Of a stretch of DNA of 64,000 nt, positions 55,331-64,000 are shown one piece after another (the stretch's first letter is position 1; each line of letters begins with the position of its first letter). The notes beneath the pieces were generated by a model, which was not told the DNA's origin, did no database searches, and saw only the letters and a list, made by a program, of their open reading frames with translations. The position numbers were made by a program, and so were the translations under genes. The DNA is from Dugong dugon (taxonomy: Eukaryota > Chordata > Mammalia > Sirenia > Dugongidae), in the NCBI GenBank assembly GCA_030035585.1, contig CM057462.1, positions 100,523,234-100,587,233 of the forward strand. Reading direction: 5' to 3'.

Positions 55331-56086
55331 TACTTCAAAGGGTTTGCTTAATTTCCTTGCTATTACCCATTGCATCTCTCTGTAATATAATTTTCATATT
55401 TTCTGAGCTGAAAAACAAACCAACTAAACATGACCCCTTCTAACCTGGAGAAACTGACAAGAGTGAGACACAAGAGCTGATCCAAGAAAATGCCAAAAAA
55501 TACCCTTTTGCAGCTACTTTCACCTACTGCTGTCCTTACAGCATTGCAGCTTTGTGAAAAAGAGTACATAATGAATTTTGCTTTCATTCAAAACCATGAG
55601 ACGTGGTCTTTACTACTAAATAGCTGCTCTCAAATTCAGGCTGCCTCTCTGCCCACCAGGTGTGTGTCTGTGCATATGAAGTCAGCTAAATTGGGATGCT
55701 TTCCAAGGATGCAGAGTCATGGGACAGCAGACCTTATGCAACCTAATATGATTTGATTCAGCATAGGTCAAAATGTTTAGTGCTACAAAAAGTTCAGATT
55801 CCAGCTATATATTGCTATTATTTGCTCCACGTAAAAGTCAAAAGGGTAGGGGGGGACGCACAAAGCAGCAATTCCTTCTTCATAGAAAAAAGCTATATTT
55901 ATCTTTTGAAATACTTGAGACTTATGGAAGTGCATCAAGAAACCTATGTAAAAGCTCTTTGAAATCATATAGCGTAAGTGTAAGGTGTGTTTTTATTGTG
56001 AAGAAGGGATTACTGATACAGACAAACTCAATAGTATTCCTCGTTTTCTGACCTAAAATCTGTCTAGATACCCCCCGTGTTGATTG
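55331..56086. other. No recognised feature
   Basis: Open frames up to 92 codons (for example 55773-56051) have no recognisable domain or repeat origin. No other signal. Confidence 0.4.
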
Positions 56087-56095
56087 CTCAGAAGC

Positions 56096-56299
56096 TATCG
56101 TTGTGTGTCGTCAAGTTGATTCCGACTCATAGCAACCTTATATGAGGTTGTAGAACTGCCCATAGAGTTTCCTAGGCTACAATGTTTACGGGAGCAGATT
56201 GCCAGTTCTTTTCTCCTGCAGAGCTGCTGGTGGGTTTGAACCACCGACCTTTCAGTTAGCAGCCAATCACCTAACCATTGTGCCACTAGGACTCCTTCC
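56096..56299 (-). mobile_element. AfroSINE, long form, 9-bp TSD
   Basis: Minus strand: head 'ggagtcctagtggcacaatg', 'tgctaactgaaaggtcggtg', tail 'gtcggaatcaacttgacgac'. Perfect 'ctcagaagc' at 56087-56095 and 56300-56308. Confidence 0.95.
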
Positions 56300-56489
56300 C
56301 TCAGAAGCCAGAGAGAGCTAAACCTATCAATTTAAGATGCAGGTAGAGTTGGTAATGCTAAAGATTTGAAGTGTACAGCTGATGCTGGAATGGATTTTAT
56401 GCAAAGGAGATTTTGAAATGACTTTAAGATATGTCATGATTTACTTCAAAATGGTAGTCAGGACGGGATGAGGGAGAAATAGGAAAGAC

Positions 56490-56605
56490 TCTTAGAATCA
56501 TGTTGAGTGAGGACTGCAACCAGTGTCACAAAACAACATGTGTATAAATTTTTGAATGAGAAATTAACTTGAGCTGTAAACTTTCACCTAAATCACAATA
56601 AAAAC
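56490..56605 (+). mobile_element. L1 3'-tail fragment (same type as L1-3)
   Basis: 'gcaaccagtgtcacaaaaca', 'acatgtgtataaatttttga', 'gagctgtaaactttcaccta', 'aatcacaataaaaac' match the tail module of L1-3 (44930-45005). A strongly 5'-truncated insertion. Confidence 0.85.
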
Positions 56606-56609
56606 AAAA

Positions 56610-57325
56610 ATCTAATATGTTTGAGTAGACTGAAGGCAAGAAGTGGAAGGTGGAGAAAATAGAACAAAATATTTGAGAGCAGGACTGCTCAGGAAAATTC
56701 ACAACGTGGAGCACGTGCCATATCCTGAAGGACCTTCCAGAGAAGTGTATTTGCACTAAATCATCGAGAAACAATTTCTGTTTTTAGCTATTCTCACTAA
56801 GGTGAAATTCTTCCCGGTGACTACTTTTAATCTCCAAAGTGGCTGTTTCGGTGTAACTCTATCTTCTAGGGAAGTGTATTTCCTCAAAGAACATTTAAAA
56901 AACAGCAAAGATACGTTCAATGTCATAATGTTCAGTGAAAAATATCTGGGTGCAAAATCGTGTGACAGTTTATAGGTAAAAACATTCAACCATATGGACA
57001 AATCCCTGGAAGGGAATACAACAAAGTAGTGGAAATACTTGTTTTGTTAGGGTGAAATTATGACTTTCAAAGTGTTTTTCCTTTAATATTGCTATTATTT
57101 GTAAATTCAAGAAGATGATTAAAACATCAGCTCATGTTGTCCATATTGATCTATGGTTAATGTCCCTAGCTCAAATGCACGTGCCTGGAATGTTATAGTA
57201 ATCTCTAATTCGTCCTTCGTTTAACTGTGCACTTGGATACCAGATCTATTTGTGGATTTTATACTTCAACTCCACATATTCATTAGTGTAATTTACTTGA
57301 TTTGCTCTCCATTTTGCAATTTGCT
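56610..57325. other. No recognised feature
   Basis: Nothing identified. Confidence 0.4.
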
Positions 57326-57550
57326 GATCAGCATACAGCCCTCCGTAAAGCCTTCTTTGATCAACACTAAATAGAAATGATTTCTCCTCCTCTGAGCTCT
57401 TGACTTAACTGTAGCTGCCATTTAACCCATGTGTTCATCTTATCGGTCCTTTTAGATTCTAAGCTTCCTGAGGTCATAGATTCTGCTTAACTCTTCTTTG
57501 CAACTTGCCAGTGCTTTACACAGTGTAAAGGAAACTCTCGATACAGTTTT
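57326..57550 (+). mobile_element. L2-like LINE 3' end
   Basis: 'aaagccttctttgatcaaca', 'tctcctcctctgagctcttg', 'gattctaagcttcctgaggt', 'ccagtgctttacacagtgta' fit the L2 3' region. Confidence 0.55.
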
Positions 57551-57591
57551 GTTGATGGTGATAGAGAGTTATGAAAAAAAAAAAGGGCTCT

Positions 57592-57952
57592 GTTCACCAT
57601 AGTTTAAACCCTAAGGAGTATTTCTAGCACTATGCTGTGCTTTCATCTTGCAGGGTAGAAGAATATTCATTATGAAGGAAAGTCAGAATTGAAAATGGTC
57701 TAACATTTCAAGGAATTCATTGTAAACTATGCCTCTTAGTAATTTTTTTTCATAAAAATTTTGTTCATATAGTCTATGGATCTGTATAAACAAAGAGTGA
57801 ATTTTATCATCTGAAATTAGATTCCCTTCAGATGGGCTGGAAGTCTGATGTAGGATTTCTGGTGCTTTGAAACTTTGTGCTTGCTTTAGTCTTCTGTGGA
57901 ACTGCCTTCCAGTTTTATGTTTTAATAAACTTTATCACAAAAAAAAAAAAGA
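57592..57952 (+). other. Possible retrocopy of an mRNA 3' end
   Basis: About 350 bases ending in AATAAA (about 57926-57931), 12 more bases, then an A12 run and an A/G-rich stretch. That is how a reverse-transcribed mRNA 3' end looks. No ORF or parent gene is recognised and no clear TSD is seen, so a chance A-run next to a signal remains possible. Confidence 0.35.
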
Positions 57953-58079
57953 AAAGAATCATGTTGATACCTGCTTTCCTTAAAAAGTGAGGTTTCTGAG
58001 GTTGCTCCCTTGCAGAGTCAGACACCTCCGTCTGACTGTACTCTTCCTGAATCCATGCTCTATATAACACGGACTATGA

Positions 58080-58400
58080 ATCTGGGTTCTGTGGTCAAAC
58101 CATTTGCACTTGAGTCCCAGCTCTACCACGTATCAATTACATGATTTCATACACATTACACAGTGTCTATTTATTTATCAAACATTCGCCGAGTAATTAC
58201 CATGGGCCAGACACTGTTTGAAGCTTTTTATAAACACTCTAGCAACCCAAAGAGACAGGCACTGTTATCATCAACAGTTTACAAATGAGGATTTCCCAAG
58301 CTAGAGTGTAACAGAGCCAGTAACAGCCTGAGCCAGAAGTCAGACTCAAGCAGTTTGGCTCCAGAATTCCTGCTCTGTACCACGACTTAACTGGCTATGC
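58080..58400 (+). mobile_element. MIR-derived mosaic
   Basis: Head-like part at 58080-58150 ('gagtcccagctctaccacgt') followed by a second MIR-like block ('gtaattaccatgggccagac', 'gacaggcactgttatcatca', 'acaaatgaggatttccc'). A MIR middle also lies at about 58475-58555 after a SINE fragment. Confidence 0.6.
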
Positions 58401-58472
58401 TGTTGTTGTTAGCTGCTGTGGAATCAGCCCCCCACTCATGGTGACACCATACGTTATAAAATAGAACTGCTA
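58401..58472 (-). mobile_element. AfroSINE tail fragment
   Basis: 'tgttgttgttagctgctgtg', 'actcatggtgacaccatacg', 'aaaatagaactgc': reverse of the SINE 3' tail, cut short. Confidence 0.75.
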
Positions 58473-58555
58473 AACTTTAGCAAATAATCACACTTCCTCA
58501 TGGCTGCAGTGAGGCTCAGTTGAGATAATCCACATAAAACATCTTACATAGTAAC

Positions 58556-58722
58556 AGGAGACTTGGTGGCACAATGTTAAGTGTTAGGCTGCTAACTGAA
58601 AGGTCAGCAGTTCAAATACATCAGCCGCTCCTTGGAAACCATATGGGACAGTTCTACTCTGTCCTACAGAGTTGCTATGGGTCAGAATTGACTCAGCAGC
58701 AACAGGTCTGGTTTTTGGTTTA
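58556..58722 (+). mobile_element. AfroSINE, short subtype
   Basis: 'aggagacttggtggcacaat', 'gctaactgaaaggtcagcag', 'ctccttggaaaccatatggg', 'gtcagaattgactcagcagc', 'ggtctggtttttggttt'. The internal segment of the long form is missing. Confidence 0.94.
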
Positions 58723-58724
58723 TA

Positions 58725-59115
58725 GAAAGGCAGTCACTGGGGTCTGGAATTAGTCTGTTATGTAGAGCTGGTATGTCTGGTAGGCCCTGGGTGTTCAGGG
58801 AAACACAACACCAAAGCTTTTTCTAAGAGTGCCCCCAACCCCACCTGCCCCAGCCAATGACACAGGCTGCACACCTGGACTTCTGCTTCAGTTTCCCTGC
58901 CTGACATTCCTGTTCCTAATGGGACATGGCCCGGTCCTGACCCAGCTCATTTGGCTGGAGTCCTGACTGGTTTCGCTCCAGGAATCAGGTGTGAACAGTC
59001 ACAGGTCCTATGTTCTAGGTTTTAATACACTTTGCTTTGACAGATTGACTTGCCCCTGTATGTCCTTGAATAGATTTATATCATTCCAGGTTTAGCTAAG
59101 TAAGGCTAGAGGAAA
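58725..59115. other. No recognised feature
   Basis: GC-richer than its surroundings (58790-58990), but with no exon or repeat that I recognise. Confidence 0.35.
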
Positions 59116-59335
59116 ACTCCAGGGTCCCAGACCTGGTTTTGAATATCTGTCTCTTCAGTGTGTTCTCGAGAAAGTCGGTTATCTGCTCTGTGTCTTAGTT
59201 TACTCATTTGTAAAAATGGAGTTAAGAATGCTTATTCTCAGAGTAATGTTTATTCTCAGTTAGGATTAAGCATAATATCATATGTGCATGTATCAAGCAC
59301 CGAGTTTAACCTAAAGTAGATGTTCAACAAATTAC
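59116..59335 (+). mobile_element. MIR-like SINE
   Basis: 'tcggttatctgctctgtgtc', 'tagtttactcatttgtaaaa', 'atggagttaagaatgct', then 'cgagtttaacctaaagtaga' and 'tgttcaacaaat' fit MIR. Confidence 0.6.
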
Positions 59336-59357
59336 CTTTCTCTCTCCTTCTGAAAGG

Positions 59358-59575
59358 GGTGTGGGGGAGGGAGACAGTTGCCATTGAGTTGACTCCAACT
59401 CATAGCAACCCCATATGGGTCAGAATAAAACTGTGCTCCATAATGTTTTCAGTGGCTGATTTTTCAGAAGTAGATTACCAGGTCTTTCTTTCAATGCGCC
59501 TTTAGGTGGATTTGAACCTCCAACCTTTTAGTTAGCAGCTGAGTGCATTAACCATTTGCACCATTCAGGGACTCC
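59358..59575 (-). mobile_element. AfroSINE, long form, 8-bp TSD
   Basis: Minus strand: head 'ggagtccctgaatggtgcaa', 'gctaactaaaaggttggagg', long middle, tail 'gttggagtcaactcaatggc'. Perfect 'ctgaaagg' at 59350-59357 and 59576-59583. Confidence 0.95.
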
Positions 59576-59589
59576 CTGAAAGGAAAGAG

Positions 59590-60940
59590 GAGCTCCATAT
59601 GCCTTAAAATAAAATTTACCCTGGCACTGGACAATGTACAAACTCAGGCTCTCTTGCTGCTGTGGACTTTCACTGCTGAGCTTCTGGTCACATTGGAGGG
59701 ATTTATCAGAGTTAATGCGGTCATGAATTGTTTACACCATTGTTGAGTACCTAAAGCTACAATAAGCAACAAGATATTGTTTAGAGACTGTTACATGCCA
59801 TATACTTTTGTTTATCTATGTATACGTGTTCTAAAGTTTATACTTGTACATGCTGTGGCTTGTCTTGTTTTGATAGGATGCATAATTGCTTGTGCTTGGG
59901 AATCCTAAGGAACAAAATGTTAAATGTGCTGCTCCTGACAATCTTATTCTTGCTGTGAATGAGTATCCTTCCCACATTTTCCAAAATGGAACAAGAGTGA
60001 ATTGGAACCTGCCTTTTCAAAGGCACTAGCTAGTATTAAAATATATTCTTACAGCTAAATATTTGAATAGGTTTCAAATGCAGTTTACACCTTGTCCACA
60101 GAGCTCCTCCATTGTCTCTTATGTGTTGGGTGAATGGATGGGGAGCAGAGTTCTTAGTGGGTGGGTAGGGGTTCGACTCACACATAAACCCATGTGCATA
60201 CACATGGACACACACAAGCATGTCTGCAAATAATAGTATAGAAGGGCTGTTTCTCACAAAACACTTGGGCAGTCTAAATCCCTGGAGTTAAGGTATCCAC
60301 CCTTTAGAAGTTTGGTCTTTAATCATCCTTTTATTTACAAAATACAGTTTCACATTCTCCCTATGGCCTAAATTTCTTTCTGATGTTGAATCACATGAGT
60401 AGCCAAGCTACATTAAAATACCCTTACATTTCTAGCTTGTCCAAGGCATAATAATCACATGTACTTTATTATAATAATGTTTTCTAAAGCTCTTTATATA
60501 AAAGTAATAAAATAATTGGAAAAGTGTGAAAAATAATGACTATCGGGCAAAGATATTTCTCCTCTTAAAGCATTCCACAATACTAGAGAATACTTCAGAT
60601 ACTGATTTTGAAAGGAAGAAAATTCCAGAACAACAGAATAGCAGATTTAAAATTAGAGTCAAGTAATTTAAAGTAGTTCAGAAGGGTAGAGTTCAAGAGA
60701 AAGAGGAATGATGAAATTAGAGAAATGGTGAGGATCATCTGGATTTTGTAAGCCTTGTGAAAGAGTTTGGAGAGCAATGATATGCATCAGTAACTGAAGA
60801 GAGAAAAATGTCGAGGACATTTGCACTGAGACCTACTTTGTTAAAGAGTGTGTGGACGTTGATTCATTTCAATCTGGATTGCTGGATTTTGGTCAGGTTT
60901 TCATATACAGAGACACTGGTGGCAAAGATAGGTGCATATC
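59590..60940. other. No recognised feature (1.35 kb)
   Basis: Probably unique sequence. Open frames up to 73 codons carry no recognisable domain. Confidence 0.4.
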
Positions 60941-60944
60941 TGGA

Positions 60945-61130
60945 CACTTGAGAGCAGCGCTACCCAACAGAGCTTTCTTGTTGTCCAGTGTGGTAGCCAC
61001 TCATGCCATGTGGCTATTGAGAATTTGAAATATGGCTAGTGCAATGAGAAACTTAAGTCTTCATTTTAGTTAATTTAGATTTAAACAGCCACATGTGGCT
61101 AGGGTTTTGGAGAGCACCTCGCTAGAATAG
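60945..61130 (+). mobile_element. hAT-type MITE fossil
   Basis: 'gcagcgctacccaacagagc', 'gtggtagccactcatgccat', 'gtggctattgagaatttgaa', 'aaacagccacatgtggctag' and the inverted end 'ggagagcacctcgctaga'. This is the widespread 'GTAGCCAC ... CACATGTGGCTA' mammalian DNA transposon. I am not sure of its family number. Confidence 0.7.
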
Positions 61131-61536
61131 GTCCAAGAGGTCAGGAAGAATTAAATGCAAATGGTAATTCGTTTAGGATACTGAAGGAAAAATAGGGATA
61201 GTCTTGTTGGAGATTATATGCTAGAGAATATTAGCAGAATTTCAAAACCCATTTTGCAAATCTAGAGCAACTTCAAGAACATGGCCAACTTCAGAGACTG
61301 CAGGACATACCAAATCTGAAGAGTGAATGTAAGTGTCAAAGTCCAGAAGCAAATTCCAGCACAAACAACCAGAGTTAAAGAGTGAGCGTAGTCATGTAGG
61401 AGGGTCAGAAACTTTCTTCTGGACTTGATTCATTGGAGCAGAGTTGCTTTAGAAGGTCTAGGATGTAGTTCCCAAGGGATAACCTTAATTGGTTTTACAG
61501 GAGAAACCTTCTGAAATAAACATCCTATCATACATA
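61131..61536. other. No recognised feature
   Basis: Nothing identified. Confidence 0.35.
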
Positions 61537-61745
61537 AGAGGAGCCTGGGTGGAGAAAATAGTTGGCAATCAGCTGCTAACCAAAAAGTTGGCAGTTTGAA
61601 CCTACCCAGTGGCTTTGTAGAAGAAAAGACCTGGTGATCTGCTTCCGTAAAGATTACAACCAACAGAACCCTATGAGACAGTTCTACTCTCTAACACGTG
61701 GGATCACCATGAGTCAGGGGGCCAACTCCATGGCAGCTAACAACA
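61537..61745 (+). mobile_element. AfroSINE, long form
   Basis: 'gaggagcctgggtggagaaa', 'cagctgctaaccaaaaagtt', 'gacctggtgatctgcttccg', 'accctatgagacagttctac', 'gggatcaccatgagtcaggg', ending in (AAC)n. Confidence 0.93.
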
Positions 61746-61782
61746 ACAATCACATATAAAGGGATTAACTAATCAAAAGGAA

Positions 61783-61803
61783 AAATAAATAAATAAATAA
61801 AAG
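61783..61803. repeat. (AAAT)n short tandem repeat
   Basis: About five AAAT units. Confidence 0.9.
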
Positions 61804-61959
61804 GCACCTTGAAGGTCTTTCTTCTTGTTCATCTAGAATGGCTGGCTGTCCACTGGTCAATATTTCCCACCCCAACCAATACCATAAATAAATGAATGTT
61901 AGTCCAGAAAGATGAAGGTTTCCTTTGAAATAAAAACTGGCCCATGTTTCTAGACACCT

Positions 61960-63842
61960 GTTGTTGTTAGGTCACTCATAGTGACCCCATGTACAACAGA
62001 ACGAAATGCTGCCCAGTCCTGCGCCATCCTCACAATCATTGTTATGCTTGAGCCCATTGTTGCAGTCACTGTGTCAATCCATCTTGTTGAGTGTCTTCCT
62101 CTTTTTCACTGACCCTCTGCTTTACCAAGCATGATGTCCTTCTCCAGGGACCGGTACCTCCTGATAACATGTCCAAAGTACAGAGACGAAGTCTCATCAT
62201 CCTTGCTTCTAAGAAGTATTCTGACCGTACTTCTTCCAAGACAGATTTGTTTGTTCTTCTGGCAGTCCATAGTATACTCAATATTCTTCACCAACACCAT
62301 AATTCAAAGATAACAATTCTTCTTCAGTTTTCCTTATTAATGCAGCTTTCCCACGCATATGAGGTGATTGAAAATACCATGGCTTGGGTCAGGTGCACCT
62401 TAGTCCTCAAAGTGACGTCTTTGCTTTTCAACACTTTAAAGAGGTCTTTTGCAGCAGATTTGCCCAATGGAATACGTCAGTTGATTTCTTCACTGCTGCT
62501 TCCGGGAGCATTGATTGTGGAAAATGAAATCCTTTACAACTTCAATCTTTTCTCTGTTTATTATTATGCCGCTTATTGGTCCAGTTGTAAGGATTTTTGT
62601 TTTCTTTACTTTGAGGTGTAATCCATACTGAAACCTGTGATCTTTGATCTTCATCAGTAAGTGCTTCAAATCCTCTTCACTTTTAGCAAGCAATGTTATG
62701 TCATCTGCATAATGCAGGTTGTTGATGAGCCTTCCACTAATCCTAATGCCATGTTCTTCTTCATACAGTCCAGCTTCTCAGATTATTTGGTCAGCATAGA
62801 GATTGAATAAGTATGGTGGCAGGATATAACCCTGACACACACCTTTCTTAACTTTAACCACGTAGTATCTGCTTGTTCTGTTTGAACGACTGCTTCTTGG
62901 TCTAAGTACAGGTTCCTCAAGAGCATAATTAAGTGTTCTGAAATTCCAATTCTTTGCAATATTATCCATAATTTGTTATGATCCACACAGTCGAATGCCT
63001 TTGCACAGTCAATAAAACACAAGTAAACATCCTTCTGGTGTTCTCTGTTTTCAGCCAGGATCCATCGGACATCAGCAATGATATCCCTAGTTCCACATCT
63101 TCTTCTGAATCCAGCCAGAATTTCTGGCAGTTCCCTGTTGATATACTGTTGCAGCTGCTTTTGAATGATCTTCAGCAAAATTTTACTTGCGTGTGGCATT
63201 AATGATGTTGTTTGATAATTTCCACGTTCTTTTGGATCAGCTTTCTTTGAAATGGGCACAAATATGGATCTCTTCCAGTTGGTTGGCCAGGTACACAGCT
63301 GTCTTCCAAATTTCTTGGCATAGACAAGTGAGCACTTCCAGTGCTGCATCCGTTTGTTGAAACATCTCAGTTGGTGTTCGGTTAATTCCTGGAGCCTTGT
63401 TTTTCGCCAATGCCTTCAGTGCAGCTTGGACCTCTTCTTTCAGTACCATCGATTTTTGATCATATGCTACCTCCTGAAATGGATGAACATCAACCAACTC
63501 TTTTCAATACAGTGACTGTATATTCCTTCCATCTTTTTTTGATGCTTCCTGCATCGTTTAATATTTTCCATGTAGAATCCTTCAATATTGCAACTTAAGG
63601 CCTGAATTTTTTCTTCAGTTTCAGATTGAGAAATGCCCAATGTGTTCTTCCCTTTCGGTTTTCAAACTCCAGGTCTTTGCACATTTCATTATAATACTTT
63701 ACTTTGTCTTCTCAAGCTGGCCTTTGAAATCTTCTGTTCAGCCTTTTACTTCATCATTTCTTCCGTTTGCTTTAGCAAGAGCAAGTTTCAGAGTCTCTTC
63801 TGACATCCTTTTTGGTCTTTTCTTTCTTTCCAGTCTTTTTAA
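61960..63842 (-). mobile_element. RTE (BovB-like) LINE, largest copy, 5'-truncated
   Basis: About 1.88 kb of RTE 3' sequence on the minus strand. The 3' terminus 'gttgttgttaggtcactcat' has lost about 20 bases compared with 46.57 kb. It covers the RT core and C-terminus and continues into the linker between endonuclease and RT; the endonuclease is absent. The inner boundary at about 63842 is placed where similarity to RTE-type text fades. Confidence 0.92.
62066..63497 (-). pseudogene. RTE ORF2 reverse transcriptase remnant
   Basis: Reverse transcriptase of an RTE-clade LINE, read leftward. Open pieces 63497-63237 and 63349-62783 hold the N-terminal RT motifs (A-P-G-I-N, VPISKKADPKERGNYQT, FIDCAKAFDCVDHNKL with the motif A Asp). 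Piece 62969-62778 holds the equivalent of the GVRQGCILSP motif in another frame (GVCQGYILPP). YADD is intact (about 62702-62713) and 62693-62490 follows it (LAKSEEDLKHLL, KTKILTTGPIS). The C-terminal pieces at 62281-62066 end the frame. At least two frameshifts make it inactive. Confidence 0.92.
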
Positions 63843-64000
63843 TCACCTGCTATGAATTTGTACTGCTAGCCTCCTGAACAGGAAGAAAATAAATCCACTT
63901 GTGGTATTTATGTTACAGCAGACTAAGAAACTGAAACAACACTAGTGTACCTTCCACAGGAAAACATGTGGGCTAGAAGAGGTAGAGGTTGGTTGGGCTG
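63843..64000 (+). mobile_element. Possible MaLR-type LTR 3' end
   Basis: 'aaaataaatccacttgtgg', 'tatttatgttacagcagact' and 'aagaaactg' resemble the 3' end of an old MLT1-type LTR. Too short and diverged for certainty. Confidence 0.35.

Overview
The window is nuclear DNA from a placental mammal. It is AT-rich, has no host gene that I can recognise, and is built almost entirely from interspersed repeats of different ages. The lineage is afrotherian. There are more than twenty copies of the tRNA-derived AfroSINE, several 5'-truncated RTE (BovB-like) LINEs that share their 3' end with that SINE, and three long L1 elements of a form unlike human L1. Several AfroSINEs are a short subtype lacking about 45-50 internal bases. 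I recall such a subtype being reported as specific to Paenungulata (elephants, hyraxes, sirenians), so an elephant-like genome is my best guess. Species cannot be settled from sequence alone.

Layout. 1-8.5 kb: LTR-like remnant, an ancient L1 interrupted by a MIR and an RTE 3' end, a second MIR and several AfroSINEs. 8.55-16.63 kb: full-length L1 (L1-1) with a perfect 17-bp target-site duplication. 16.65-28.2 kb: L2, MIR, L1M and AfroSINE debris, a probable solo LTR inside an L2, and a (CA)27 microsatellite. 28.23-36.60 kb: second full-length L1 (L1-2) with a 15-bp target-site duplication. 37.03-45.01 kb: third, slightly 5'-truncated L1 (L1-3), carrying an AfroSINE inside ORF2. 45.0-64.0 kb: MER5A-like and other hAT fossils, three RTE fragments (the largest at 61.96-63.84 kb on the minus strand), L2 and MIR pieces, further AfroSINEs, a second SINE family with a tRNA-Gly-like head, and an old tandem duplication.

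The L1 copies share one plan: a 1.6-1.9 kb pyrimidine-rich 5' UTR with internal repeats, ORF1 (coiled coil, RRM, CTD), an unusually long 0.4-0.45 kb spacer, ORF2 (endonuclease, reverse transcriptase, CCHC knuckle) and a 1.2 kb or shorter 3' UTR. All three are dead, with stops, frameshifts and in L1-1 lost catalytic residues. L1-1 and L1-2 share a duplicated 3' tail and the same 1-base deletion in the reverse transcriptase, so they probably belong to one subfamily.

I found no undescribed defence or metabolic system. The most notable signals concern retrotransposon architecture: the 5' UTR repeat units, the long spacer with a small lysine-rich frame overlapping the ORF2 start as ATGA in L1-2, the shared RT frameshift, and the SINE-LINE shared tail. 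Boundaries of old repeats are estimates by eye.
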